From Kluyvera genomosp. 1 (GTDB taxonomy: Bacteria; Pseudomonadota; Gammaproteobacteria; Enterobacterales; Enterobacteriaceae), in NCBI RefSeq assembly GCF_001266615.1, contig NZ_LGHZ01000001.1, forward strand, positions 1 to 64,000: 64,000 nt of DNA. The letters run 5' to 3'. Position 1 is the stretch's first letter. The number at the start of each line of letters is the position of its first letter. The notes beneath the pieces are model-generated. The model saw only the letters and a list, made by a program, of their open reading frames with translations. It was not told the origin of the DNA and searched no databases. Shown here piece after piece: positions 54,898 through 64,000 of the stretch. The translations under genes and the position numbers were made by a program.

Positions 54898-57536
54898 TAT
54901 TGCTCCTTACATTCCGTGCCGCTGCGACACGGAGCGCCGGGTAGGGTCGCGTGTTGCTCAAGCCATGACTGAAGTTTGTCGCCAAAGCGCAAGCTTCGCC
55001 ACAAATCAAAAACATTCTCCTGGTGCGTATAATTCAGTTGCACCGTGCTGCGTTTCTCATCCATCACCCCAGTCCCGGTTACCGCGGCCTGTAAGGTCAA
55101 TAGTCCCAGGCTATCCAGATTAATCCGCGTCCATGAGCGGCTAATTTCCAGATAGCGCAGCCAATTGATAGCCGCACCGGCGGCAATATTATCATCTGCC
55201 ACCGCATCGGCGGTGTCCTTATCAAGACGTAGCGTCATCGGGCCGGGGTTATGCAGCCAACCATCTTTAATGATCCATTTACTGTCGTTTAACCACAGCG
55301 GCAGCGCACCGTCCACCGGGCCAGACATAGCGAACTGCTTCGGATTCACCGCGCTCACCAGTTCACTCATCGAGATATGATGCAAACGCAGTAGCGCCGC
55401 ATCGCGCTGCGGCATACGGAGCTGTTGCATGGTTATCTTGCCACCAAGGACGTCAACGCTGACATCGCTCAACTGTAGCGGCTGGGCATCGCTCCACGGC
55501 CAGGTTCCCTGCAAATCGGCAGTGACGTTGCGCGCCGTCACCTGGTTAACAATTTCAGCAATCCGTAGTGAAACCGGGCGGCGGGTACCAAACTGCCAGA
55601 CGCCCGCTTTTAAGCGAAATGGCAGCACGAAATCTACTCCGTTTACCTCGTTATCCGGCGTCCATGCGCTGCCATTACGCAGCACGCCGTGTCCACCGGC
55701 TTCAAACCCCTGATCGGCGGCGGCAGAAAACGCGACCTGTGCGTAAAGCGAGCCATCGCGCAGCTTCATTTTCCAGTCCGGTGGCACCAGCGGCTGGAAT
55801 ACCGTCAGTGATTGTTTCGGCCACCAGGCTTTACCGCGCAGGCGTTCACCATCCCAGCGCCCGTTAAGTTGAATCGGCCCAATCTCTTGCGCTTTGAGGT
55901 TCCCTTTAAACTGGAAGTAAGTAGGGTCGCGGCCGTCGACGCTAAAACTCAGCGCAGAGGCAGGCAGTACACTCCCGCCGGTAAAGCGAGTTTCATTGGC
56001 ATCCAGCGCCAGCGTGCCGGTAAAGGATGGGTGCTGCTCGTTGCGGATCCAGTGAATAGGTTTTTCCAACGTCAGACGCGGCTTATCCATCGTCATGGTA
56101 CCGTACTGCAGTTTGTCAAAACCGGTTGAGAGCGAATTAAGAACGATGGCACTGTCGCGCCATTCACCGGTACCGGTGACATCCCAGCGCGCCTGCATCG
56201 GGGTAAAATGCCCGTCGCCCCAATAGCGCCACTGCCAGGTGCCTTTATCCGGCATAAAATTGTCGGCTTTACCATCAAGGTGCAACACGAAGTCGCCGGT
56301 TTTCTGCTCATGAGCGCGCAATATCGCCTGCAAACGACCATCTATCCCCTGAGTGGAGATCTTTACCCCCGCAAGCGGCCAGCGGACATCATCGATATTC
56401 AGTGCGTCAATCACTCGTCCTCGGGAGCGCAGCAGTGCCCCCGGCTGGAAAGCCAATACGGGCGTCATCAGCGGCCCACTCAAATGTGCGGGAAGCTTAG
56501 CGTAGAGAATCAAATCTCCCTGCTTCGCTTCCCCGGTCATCTGCAACGGCATATCGCTGTTATCCATGCTGAGCGTTCCCGGGCCGATGGTTAACACCGC
56601 ATTGCCCTTCCCGGCATCACCCGAGGTTAAAACGTTCAGTCGCCCGGTAATTCGCGTTTTGTCGATGCCCTGCTGCCAGTTTTCCAGCTTCACGCCAAGG
56701 CGACCACTCAGTGGGAGCCCTTGCTGATAAGGCCAGCTCCAGCGGCCATCGCTGATGGTGAGCTGCTGCTCAGTCAGTTGCCATGGAAGATCGACCAGCG
56801 GGTCAGCTTCACCGCGGGCGATCATAATCAGCTGCCCTTGATTGCCATCCCAGTTCAGCTCAGCATCTACCAGCGAAGGCACCTGCGGTACTTGAAGTGT
56901 TGACTCTAAATGGCCTTTTACCGGCAAACCATCCGGTACCAGCGGCATCGTGAACTCACCGAGAAGCTTGACCGGCTGTTCGCCTTCAATTAATGCCGCG
57001 TGAAACTCGCTAACGGTCAGCGATTGTCCATGCAAACGCGCATGCAGCGTGACGTGCTCACCTTCATATTGCAGCTCCTGGCGCTGTGCGGTAAGCGAAA
57101 CATTCAGCTTACCCTGCCATTTTTCCCACGGCGATATGCTCAGTGAATCGATAGAAAGCCAGGTATTCGGCAGCATTGACTGCCATTCGGCCAGCGTACG
57201 CGGCGCCCCGGGCACCGAATCGTTTTGCGGTAGTTTAGCGAAACAGACTGAATTGAGGTTGACCGAGACGGCGTGCAGACGCCAACGGCTTGGGTGCGAC
57301 AGCGTTACATCTTTCAGTGTCGCCAGCTCACAATCCCCGGCAAGATAGCGCAGGTCGGGAATGCGCAGCGCCGATCGGGTCAACCGAGGGCTTTCGTTAA
57401 GGGCGATACGCGTTCCCGCCGGAAGCCAGATGCCCACCAGCGTAGGGACCCAGTACCCCAGCGTCATCAACAGCGTTAACGGCAGGAGTATTAAAAGCAG
57501 GAATAGCGCAATAACGGCTTTATATTTACCCTTCAT
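54897..57536 (-). CDS. ydbH: YdbH, AsmA-like intermembrane lipid transport protein
   Basis: YdbH is one of the three AsmA-like proteins (with TamB and YhdP) that move phospholipid to the outer membrane. The 879-residue protein has an N-terminal inner-membrane anchor (YKAVIALFLLLILLPLTLLM) and a long repeated beta structure forming a groove. The ATG at 57536 gives exactly the E. coli length; an upstream start is rejected. It is divergent from ldhA. Confidence 0.95.
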   Translation of the reverse strand: MKGKYKAVIALFLLLILLPLTLLMTLGYWVPTLVGIWLPAGTRIALNESPRLTRSALRIPDLRYLAGDCELATLKDVTLSHPSRWRLHAVSVNLNSVCFAKLPQNDSVPGAPRTLAEWQSMLPNTWLSIDSLSISPWEKWQGKLNVSLTAQRQELQYEGEHVTLHARLHGQSLTVSEFHAALIEGEQPVKLLGEFTMPLVPDGLPVKGHLESTLQVPQVPSLVDAELNWDGNQGQLIMIARGEADPLVDLPWQLTEQQLTISDGRWSWPYQQGLPLSGRLGVKLENWQQGIDKTRITGRLNVLTSGDAGKGNAVLTIGPGTLSMDNSDMPLQMTGEAKQGDLILYAKLPAHLSGPLMTPVLAFQPGALLRSRGRVIDALNIDDVRWPLAGVKISTQGIDGRLQAILRAHEQKTGDFVLHLDGKADNFMPDKGTWQWRYWGDGHFTPMQARWDVTGTGEWRDSAIVLNSLSTGFDKLQYGTMTMDKPRLTLEKPIHWIRNEQHPSFTGTLALDANETRFTGGSVLPASALSFSVDGRDPTYFQFKGNLKAQEIGPIQLNGRWDGERLRGKAWWPKQSLTVFQPLVPPDWKMKLRDGSLYAQVAFSAAADQGFEAGGHGVLRNGSAWTPDNEVNGVDFVLPFRLKAGVWQFGTRRPVSLRIAEIVNQVTARNVTADLQGTWPWSDAQPLQLSDVSVDVLGGKITMQQLRMPQRDAALLRLHHISMSELVSAVNPKQFAMSGPVDGALPLWLNDSKWIIKDGWLHNPGPMTLRLDKDTADAVADDNIAAGAAINWLRYLEISRSWTRINLDSLGLLTLQAAVTGTGVMDEKRSTVQLNYTHQENVFDLWRSLRFGDKLQSWLEQHATLPGAPCRSGTECKEQ

Positions 57537-57845
57537 GGGTGCAGTGATATCCAGTTTAAGCAGGCAGTTATGCCGGACCGCACAGCGAGCGGTCCAAAGG
57601 CGCATATTGTGTCATGTCAGACCAGAGAGTGAAAGCCGCTGTCATGCATTAAGCGTAGCTGCTCTAAAATAAAATGTGAGTAATTTCAGTTGATTCTGAT
57701 TGAGTGCAGAAGTTCGCTCCCGGTTCTAAAGCGCGTATACTGGTGATAGTTTCCTTACGTAACTTTAGCATTCAAAACATTTTTACATTTTGTATGATTA
57801 TTTGAAATATGCTAACTTGACTCTAAAATCACTGGAGAAAAGCTT

Positions 57846-58835
57846 ATGAAAATCGCCGTTTATAGCACAAAGCAGTACGACAAAAAGTACCTGCAAAATG
57901 TGAATGAGGCTTATGGCTTTGAACTTGAGTTTTTCGATTTTCTGCTCACGGAAAAAACCGCCAAAACCGCGCACGGCTGTGAAGCGGTCTGTATTTTCGT
58001 CAACGACGACGGGAGCCGCCCGGTACTCGAAGAGTTGAAGAAAAACGGGGTGAAATATATTGCGCTGCGCTGTGCGGGCTTCAACAACGTTGATCTCGAT
58101 GCTGCGAAAGAGCTCGGTTTACGCGTAGTCCGCGTCCCTGCCTATTCTCCAGAAGCGGTGGCGGAACACGCTATCGGGATGATGATGACGCTAAACCGTC
58201 GTATTCACCGCGCATACCAGCGCACACGCGACGCTAACTTCTCACTGGAAGGCCTCACCGGTTTTACCATGTTCGGCAAAACGGCGGGCGTTATCGGTAC
58301 TGGTAAAATTGGCATCGCCGCCCTGCGCATTCTGAAGGGTTTTGGTATGCGCCTGCTGGCATTTGATCCGTATCCAAGCGCGGCGGCACTGGAGCTCGGC
58401 GTTGAATATGTCGACCTGCCAACGCTGTTTGCCGAATCTGACGTCATTACCCTGCACTGCCCGCTAACGCCGGAAAACTACCATCTGCTCAACGCCAGTG
58501 CTTTTGAGAAGATGAAAGACGGCGTGATGATTATCAACACCAGCCGCGGTGCCTTGATTGATTCACAGGCAGCGATTGAAGCCCTGAAAACGCAAAAAAT
58601 CGGCGCACTGGGGATGGACGTTTACGAGAACGAACGCGATCTGTTCTTTGAAGATAAGTCTAACGACGTGATTCAGGATGACGTGTTCCGTCGTCTGTCG
58701 GCTTGCCACAACGTGTTGTTCACCGGTCACCAGGCCTTCCTGACCGCCGAGGCGCTGACCAGCATCTCGGAAACCACGTTGGAAAACCTAAGCCAAATCG
58801 ATAGCGGCACCGATTGCCCTAACGCTCTCGCCTAA
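57846..58835 (+). CDS. ldhA: Fermentative D-lactate dehydrogenase
   Basis: LdhA reduces pyruvate to D-lactate with NADH in anaerobic or acid conditions. The 329-residue protein has the NAD motif GTGKIGIAALRIL. Its catalytic Arg, Glu and His lie in NTSRGALIDS, DVYENERDLFFE and FTGHQAFLTAEAL. The ATG follows GGAGAAAAGCTT. A hairpin terminator lies just after, then hslJ on the same strand. Confidence 0.98.
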   Translation: MKIAVYSTKQYDKKYLQNVNEAYGFELEFFDFLLTEKTAKTAHGCEAVCIFVNDDGSRPVLEELKKNGVKYIALRCAGFNNVDLDAAKELGLRVVRVPAYSPEAVAEHAIGMMMTLNRRIHRAYQRTRDANFSLEGLTGFTMFGKTAGVIGTGKIGIAALRILKGFGMRLLAFDPYPSAAALELGVEYVDLPTLFAESDVITLHCPLTPENYHLLNASAFEKMKDGVMIINTSRGALIDSQAAIEALKTQKIGALGMDVYENERDLFFEDKSNDVIQDDVFRRLSACHNVLFTGHQAFLTAEALTSISETTLENLSQIDSGTDCPNALA

Positions 58836-58843
58836 TCAACACC

Positions 58844-58875
58844 GCTCCCTGCCGCCCGGCGGGGAGCATTTTCAG
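58844..58875 (+). terminator. Terminator of ldhA
   Basis: GCTCCC and GGGAGC close a GC-rich hairpin that includes GCCGCCCGGC, followed by ATTTTC. Confidence 0.75.
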
Positions 58876-58955
58876 ATAAGCCCGGCAGACATTATTCGCA
58901 GTACAGTTAGACTTCCAACACATTCACCAAATGAATATTTAAGAAGTCTTGTGCA

Positions 58956-59396
58956 ATGAAGAAAATCGTTATTCTGCTGGCAGCGGCAACGCTACTCGCT
59001 GGCTGTGTCTACAACAGTAAAGTCTTTACCGGCGGCGACCAACTGCAGCATCACCGTTTTGTCCTGGAAAGCGTGAACGGCAAGCCGATTCAAGGCGAGC
59101 ATGCGCCGATGGATTTAAGCTTTGGTGAAAAGCAGCCACTGCTGAATAGAATTTATCTGTCCGGTACGCTGTGTAATCAATTCTCCACCATGGCGACCGT
59201 CACCAATGGCGAAATCACCGCGACCGATCTGGCGATGACCCGCAAACTGTGCCGCGACGCGACGCTAAACCAACTCGACGCCACCCTCGCATCCATGCTT
59301 CGCCAGGGCGCTCAGGTCGATTTAACCCAATCGCAGCTGACGCTGGCCACGGCTGACCAGACGTTTATCTACAAACTTGCCGATTTGATGCACTGA
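58956..59396 (+). CDS. hslJ: HslJ, META-domain lipoprotein
   Basis: The 146-residue precursor has lipobox LLAGC (Cys17) and a META domain: LQHHRFVLESVNGKPI, LSGTLCNQFSTMATV and DLAMTRKLCRD. E. coli HslJ is a heat-inducible outer-membrane lipoprotein linked to novobiocin resistance. It lies downstream of ldhA and 3 bases from the convergent ydbJ stop. Confidence 0.93.
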   Translation: MKKIVILLAAATLLAGCVYNSKVFTGGDQLQHHRFVLESVNGKPIQGEHAPMDLSFGEKQPLLNRIYLSGTLCNQFSTMATVTNGEITATDLAMTRKLCRDATLNQLDATLASMLRQGAQVDLTQSQLTLATADQTFIYKLADLMH

Positions 59397-59399
59397 CGG

Positions 59400-59666
59400 T
59401 TAGTAGTTTCCGCAGCTGCCGACCGCAAGAGATTGCTCGCTGCAGCGCTTGCCGTTAGGCAGCGCGCACATACCAATACTGGAGCCATCAAGCTGGCGCG
59501 CGGCGGAGAGCGTACCACCAATCATCGCGCAGTTCGCATCCCCTGAACTCGACATTGCCGCTCTCATTCCCGGCGTCACGTGCGCCGCGGTCGCCTGCTG
59601 AACAGGTTCATTGCTACACGCGGACAACAAAAGCGCCGCACACCCGACTAAAAACGCAGCTCGCAT
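59400..59666 (-). CDS. ydbJ: YdbJ, DUF333 lipoprotein
   Basis: The 88-residue precursor has lipobox LLSAC and a DUF333 core SGDANCAMIGGTLSAARQLD, then MCALPNGKRCSEQSL. The ATG at 59666 is favoured by GGGAGAG upstream and the E. coli length; an earlier ATG adds 38 non-homologous residues. The function is unknown. It is convergent with hslJ. Confidence 0.92.
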   Translation of the reverse strand: MRAAFLVGCAALLLSACSNEPVQQATAAHVTPGMRAAMSSSGDANCAMIGGTLSAARQLDGSSIGMCALPNGKRCSEQSLAVGSCGNY

Positions 59667-59975
59667 CACTTCTCTCCCAATCGCAAAAATAAGAACAAAC
59701 CTAAGCATCATAGGCATCGCAGCCCGACACGTCGAGAGACGAAGCGCGCATTTATGCACTGTAGAAACATTTTCTGGCAATTTTTATGGGCTGATAACAT
59801 TCGTAACGTTGATATAGACCCCTCTCAAGGACACAAAAGCAAAAATGATTCAGCGCGGGGTTTGCTAAACTTCAATCAATACCATCGGCGAAATCGATGA
59901 GTTTATAACGGATAAATTCCCGGTTGGCGGTCAGCCCGCGAACCTCTTTTTGCGCAATGTAAGGTGTCATAATCA

Positions 59976-62900
59976 ATGATCACAATTGACGGTAACGGTG
60001 CGGTCGCCTCTGTTGCGTTCCGAACCAGCGAAGTCATCGCCATTTACCCGATAACGCCCAGCTCTACCATGGCCGAGCAGGCCGATGCGTGGGCGGGAAA
60101 TGGCCTGAAAAACGTGTGGGGCGATGTCCCGCGCGTAGTCGAAATGCAGTCAGAAGCCGGCGCCATTGCCGCCGTGCACGGCGCATTGCAAACAGGTGCA
60201 CTGTCCACCTCATTTACCTCGTCGCAGGGTCTCCTGCTGATGATCCCGACGCTCTACAAACTGGCCGGTCAGCTGACGCCGTTTGTTCTGCACGTCGCTG
60301 CACGTACCGTTGCGACTCATGCGCTGTCAATTTTTGGCGATCACTCCGACGTGATGGCCATCCGCCAAACCGGCTGCGCCATGCTGTGCGCTGGTAGCGT
60401 GCAGGAAGCACAGGACTTCGCGCTAATTTCTCACATCGCCACGCTTAAAAGCCGCGTGCCTTTTATTCATTTCTTCGATGGTTTCCGCACGTCGCACGAG
60501 ATTAATAAAATCGTGCCGCTGGCCGATGACACCATTCGCGGCTTGCTGCCGCAGGACGAGATCACCGCGCATCGCGCCCGCGCGCTGAATCCAGAGCATC
60601 CGGTAATCCGCGGCACATCCGCAAACCCGGATACCTATTTCCAGTCCCGTGAAGCCACCAACCCGTGGTATGACGCGGTATACGACCATGTTGAGCAGGC
60701 GATGAATGATTTCGCCGACGCCACGGGCCGTCGCTATAAACCATTTGAGTATTATGGTCACCCGCAGGCCGAACGCGTGATTGTGATTATGGGTTCGGCG
60801 ATTGGCACTTGCGAAGAAGTGGTCGACGAACTCCTGACCCGCGGCGAAAAAGTGGGCGTGCTGAAAGTTCGTCTGTATCGTCCCTTCTCGGCCCAACATC
60901 TGCTGCAGGCGCTACCGGAAAGCGTGCGTAGCGTTGCCGTGCTCGACCGGACAAAAGAACCAGGCGCGCTGGCTGAACCGCTGTATCTCGACATCATGAC
61001 TGCGCTGGCAGAAGCTTTCAACCACGGCGAACGCGAAACCCTGCCGCGTGTCATCGGCGGGCGCTATGGTCTCTCGTCAAAAGAGTTTGGCCCCGACTGC
61101 GTGCTGGCGATTTTCAGCGAGCTGGCGCAAGCTAAACCGAAACCTCGCTTTACCGTCGGCATCTATGATGATGTGACCAACCTTTCCCTGCCGCTGCCGG
61201 AAAACACCCTACCCTCAAGCGCACGGCTGGAAGCCCTTTTCTACGGTCTCGGTAGCGACGGCAGCGTCTCGGCGACCAAAAACAACATCAAGATTATCGG
61301 TAATTCCACGCCGTGGTTTGCCCAAGGCTATTTTGTTTACGACTCTAAAAAGGCCGGCGGCCTGACGGTGTCGCACCTGCGCGTCAGCGATAACCCTATT
61401 CGCTCCGCCTATCTGGTGGCACAGGCCGATTTTGTCGGCTGCCACCAGCTGCAATTTATTGATAAGTACCAGATGGCTGAGCGTCTGAAGCCTGGTGGGA
61501 TTTTCCTGCTGAATACGCCGTACAGCGCCGATGAAGTGTGGGCGCGACTGCCGCAGGAAGTCCAGGCGGTTCTGAATCAGAAGAAAGCCCGCTTCTATGT
61601 CATTAACGCCGCCAAAATCGCCCGTGAATGCGGCCTGGCGGCGCGAATTAACACCGTGATGCAGATGGCATTCTTCCATCTTACTCAGATCCTGCCGGGC
61701 GATAGCGCCCTGATGGAGCTGCAAAACGCTATCGCCAAAAGCTACAGCAGTAAGGGGCAGGACCTGGTTGAGCGCAACTGGCAGGCGCTGGCGCTGGCGC
61801 GCGAATCACTGGCTGAAGTGCCGCTGCAGCCAGTGAACGCCAGCAGCCCGAGCCGCCCTCCGGTGGTCTCTGATGAGGCGCCTGATTTTGTCAAAACCGT
61901 CACTGCCGCGATGCTAGCGGGTTTAGGCGATGCGTTGCCGGTCTCTGCGCTGCCGCCGGACGGTACCTGGCCGGTCGGCACCACACGCTGGGAGAAACGC
62001 AACATTGCCGAAGAGATCCCTATCTGGAAAGAAGATCTCTGTACTCAATGTAACCACTGCGTTGCCGCCTGCCCGCACTCGGCGATTCGTGCGAAAGTTG
62101 TCTCTCCAGAAGCGATGGAAACTGCACCAGCCTCCCTGCACTCGCTCGATGTGAAGTCTCGCGATATGCGCGGCCAAAAATACGTGCTGCAGGTCGCCCC
62201 GGAAGATTGCACCGGCTGTAACCTGTGCGTTGAGGTATGCCCAGCGAAAGATCGTCAGAATCAGGAAATCAAGGCGATCAACATGATGTCGCGCCTTGAG
62301 CACGTGGAAGAAGAGAAAGTGAACTATGACTTCTTCCTCGACCTGCCGGAAATTGACCGCAGCAAGCTTGAGCGAATCGATATTCGTACTTCGCAGCTTA
62401 TCACGCCGCTGTTTGAATACTCCGGTGCCTGCTCCGGCTGTGGTGAAACGCCATATATCAAACTGCTGACCCAGCTTTACGGTGACCGTATGTTGATTGC
62501 CAACGCCACCGGCTGTTCTTCTATTTATGGCGGTAACCTGCCTTCGACACCCTACACCACCGATGCCAACGGCCGCGGTCCGGCGTGGGCCAACTCGCTG
62601 TTTGAAGATAACGCCGAGTTTGGTCTGGGCTTCCGCTTGACGGTTGACCAGCATCGCCAGCGCGTGATGCGCCTGCTGGACGGTTTCGTCGAACACATCC
62701 CCGCTGAGCTTAACGAGGCGCTGCACGCCGACGCGACGCCGGAAGAACGCCGCGAACAGGTGAGCGCTTTACGCACTGCGTTGACCGGCGTGGAAGGTGC
62801 TGAAGAGCTATTAACCGACGCCGACGCGCTGGTTGAAAAATCAATCTGGCTGATTGGCGGCGACGGATGGGCCTACGATATTGGTTTCGGCGGGCTGGAT

Positions 62901-63503
62901 CACGTCATGAGCCTGACCGAGAACGTCAATATTCTGGTGCTTGATACCCAGTGTTACTCCAACACCGGCGGCCAGGCCTCGAAAGCGACGCCGCTTGGTG
63001 CGGTGACCAAGTTCGGTGAACACGGTAAGCGTAAAGCGCGCAAAGATCTGGGCGTCAGCATGATGATGTACGGGCACGTTTACGTGGCGCAAATCTCGCT
63101 GGGTGCGCAGCTGAACCAGACGGTGAAAGCGATACAGGAAGCGGAATCTTATCCAGGACCTTCGCTTATCATCGCCTATAGCCCTTGTGAAGAGCACGGT
63201 TACGACTTAGCGTTAAGTCACGATCAGATGCGTCAGTTGACCGCCACCGGTTTCTGGCCGCTGTTCCGCTTTGATCCACGTCGTGCCGATGAGGGGAAAA
63301 TCCCGCTGGCGCTCGACTCCCGTCCGCCATCAGATGCCCTCGCCGAAACGCTGATGAATGAGCAGCGCTTCCGCCGTTTAAACAGCCAGCAGCCTGAAGT
63401 CGCTGAACAGCTGTGGAAAGATGCCGCTGCAGACTTGCAAAAGCGCTACGACTTCCTTGCGCAGTTGGCCGGTAAAGCCGAGAAAGTCACTCCGCAGGAA
63501 TAA
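59976..63503 (+). CDS. ydbK: Pyruvate:flavodoxin/ferredoxin oxidoreductase
   Basis: This single-chain enzyme oxidises pyruvate to acetyl-CoA and passes electrons to flavodoxin or ferredoxin. The 1175-residue protein (E. coli 1174) has N-terminal thiamine-fold domains and a gamma domain. A two-[4Fe-4S] ferredoxin domain (about 680-780) has CTQCNHCVAACPHSA and CTGCNLCVEVCPAKD. The C-terminal TPP-binding domain has CSGCGETPY and GGDGWAYDIGFGGLDH. It is nifJ-like; in E. coli it is induced by redox stress. Confidence 0.97.
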   Translation: MITIDGNGAVASVAFRTSEVIAIYPITPSSTMAEQADAWAGNGLKNVWGDVPRVVEMQSEAGAIAAVHGALQTGALSTSFTSSQGLLLMIPTLYKLAGQLTPFVLHVAARTVATHALSIFGDHSDVMAIRQTGCAMLCAGSVQEAQDFALISHIATLKSRVPFIHFFDGFRTSHEINKIVPLADDTIRGLLPQDEITAHRARALNPEHPVIRGTSANPDTYFQSREATNPWYDAVYDHVEQAMNDFADATGRRYKPFEYYGHPQAERVIVIMGSAIGTCEEVVDELLTRGEKVGVLKVRLYRPFSAQHLLQALPESVRSVAVLDRTKEPGALAEPLYLDIMTALAEAFNHGERETLPRVIGGRYGLSSKEFGPDCVLAIFSELAQAKPKPRFTVGIYDDVTNLSLPLPENTLPSSARLEALFYGLGSDGSVSATKNNIKIIGNSTPWFAQGYFVYDSKKAGGLTVSHLRVSDNPIRSAYLVAQADFVGCHQLQFIDKYQMAERLKPGGIFLLNTPYSADEVWARLPQEVQAVLNQKKARFYVINAAKIARECGLAARINTVMQMAFFHLTQILPGDSALMELQNAIAKSYSSKGQDLVERNWQALALARESLAEVPLQPVNASSPSRPPVVSDEAPDFVKTVTAAMLAGLGDALPVSALPPDGTWPVGTTRWEKRNIAEEIPIWKEDLCTQCNHCVAACPHSAIRAKVVSPEAMETAPASLHSLDVKSRDMRGQKYVLQVAPEDCTGCNLCVEVCPAKDRQNQEIKAINMMSRLEHVEEEKVNYDFFLDLPEIDRSKLERIDIRTSQLITPLFEYSGACSGCGETPYIKLLTQLYGDRMLIANATGCSSIYGGNLPSTPYTTDANGRGPAWANSLFEDNAEFGLGFRLTVDQHRQRVMRLLDGFVEHIPAELNEALHADATPEERREQVSALRTALTGVEGAEELLTDADALVEKSIWLIGGDGWAYDIGFGGLDHVMSLTENVNILVLDTQCYSNTGGQASKATPLGAVTKFGEHGKRKARKDLGVSMMMYGHVYVAQISLGAQLNQTVKAIQEAESYPGPSLIIAYSPCEEHGYDLALSHDQMRQLTATGFWPLFRFDPRRADEGKIPLALDSRPPSDALAETLMNEQRFRRLNSQQPEVAEQLWKDAAADLQKRYDFLAQLAGKAEKVTPQE

Positions 63504-63527
63504 ACGCTAACGTTTTTCTGCGTGTAT

Positions 63528-63632
63528 AAAAAAAGCCCGAATTATTATTCGGGCTTATCATTTAATCAATGAGGAATTAAAACAAACGACACACAGCAAT
63601 CGTTATTCACAGTGTGGCAAAAGGCATATAAG
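63528..63632 (-). ncRNA. micC: MicC small RNA (antisense regulator of ompC)
   Basis: On the minus strand a transcript of about 105 nt would begin at TTATATGCCTTTTG (63631 downward) and end in the terminator AAGCCCGAA / TTCGGGCTT plus T7 (63528-63534). E. coli micC lies in the same ydbK-ompN interval and starts GTTATATGCCTTTATTG, the segment that pairs with the ompC leader. TATAAA (-10) and TTATAC (-35) at 16-base spacing precede it. The middle of the RNA has diverged. Confidence 0.85.
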
Positions 63633-63858
63633 CGCCCTAATTTATACTGTTTTATCTCATTTGTATAATTTTTGTTTTATATGAAAGATAATAATATATT
63701 CATGAGAATTATCATCATTTCATCAGAATTACATCCTTTAGATTTTTCTTATATCGTAACAAATATCCTTTATCATCCAACTTATCTCTCCTTTAGGATT
63801 ATCTCACTTCCTATTTGTGGAAGTGCGCGAATATAAAAACACTAAAGGAATAATTTCA

Positions 63859-64000
63859 ATGAACAGAAAAGCACTGGCCCTTGTCATTCCCGCCCTCCTG
63901 GCAGTCGGCGCAGCGCATGCTGCTGAGATTTATAATAAAGACGGCAATAAGTTAGACATTTATGGCAAAGTTGATGGCCTGCATTATTTCTCCAGCGATT
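63859..64000 (+). CDS. ompN: OmpN, outer-membrane general porin (5' end only)
   Basis: The visible 47 codons encode a 21-residue signal peptide ending AAHA and the start of a general-porin barrel, [20 protein letters not shown]. They match E. coli OmpN, which lies next to micC and ydbK. AAAGGAAT precedes the ATG. The gene runs past the window end. OmpC/OmpF paralogues share this start, so the name rests partly on position. Confidence 0.9.
   Translation, partial: MNRKALALVIPALLAVGAAHAAEIYNKDGNKLDIYGKVDGLHYFSSD

Noticed and set aside
61923..62726. 267-codon frame antisense to ydbK
   Set aside because: It lies wholly inside ydbK on the other strand and has no homology or initiation signals.

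Overview
The window is a contig end from a member of the Enterobacteriaceae. Almost every core protein matches its Escherichia coli K-12 counterpart closely in sequence and length, and long runs of genes keep the K-12 order. Several differences exclude E. coli itself: sodC, lhr and ydhQ are missing, a diguanylate cyclase sits between slyB and slyA, and there is a siderophore-uptake cluster and relocated zinT and glgS genes. An Enterobacter/Kluyvera/Klebsiella-type enteric is likely, but the genus cannot be fixed from this sequence. Bases 1-30 are not genomic: they are Nextera transposase adapter read through at the contig end.

Region 1 (31-33604) is colinear with the K-12 block rsxC to valW. 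It runs rsxC(3' end)-rsxDGE-nth, dtpA, gstA, pdxY-tyrS-pdxH, mliC, anmK, slyB, (GGDEF gene), slyA, ydhIJK, ydhF, ydhL, nemRA-gloA, rnt, grxD, mepH, sodB, ydhP, ynhF, purR, punR/punC, cfa, ribC, mdtK, (zinT) and three tandem tRNA-Val genes. Themes are redox and electrophile stress (RsxC-E, SodB, NemRA, GloA, GrxD), vitamin B6 and flavin metabolism (PdxH, PdxY, RibC), envelope lipoproteins and efflux. Readable control sites include a PhoP box (slyB), a SlyA box, NemR-type palindromes, two PurR operators, a Zur box and a two-promoter cfa leader.

Region 2 (33605-45760) is accessory. It holds a monooxygenase-fold protein, a PspE-like rhodanese, a carboxymuconolactone decarboxylase/cupin pair, glgS (scoR), an unrecognised 46-residue acidic protein, an MpaB-type oxygenase with a hydroxyisobutyrate-dehydrogenase-like enzyme, and a divergent iron-siderophore locus. 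That locus has an ABC ATPase, two permeases, a binding protein and a translationally coupled RpiR-type regulator on the minus strand, with a TonB-dependent receptor on the plus strand. Fur-like sites lie between them.

Region 3 (45761-54241) matches the K-12 25-minute block in order: ldtC, bhsA, comR, ycfJ, ndh, ycfP-nagZ-thiK-lpoB-ycfL-hinT. Region 4 (54242-64000) matches the K-12 31-minute block: ydbL-ynbE-ydbH, ldhA, hslJ, ydbJ, ydbK, the sRNA gene micC and the 5' end of ompN. The direct junction of these two blocks is a rearrangement relative to K-12.

No prophage, insertion sequence, CRISPR array or defence system was seen. The least explained signals are a three-way-junction RNA leader before mdtK, a proline-rich upstream ORF overlapping the dtpA start, a 14-bp perfect inverted repeat before mepH, and the RpiR gene inside the siderophore operon.
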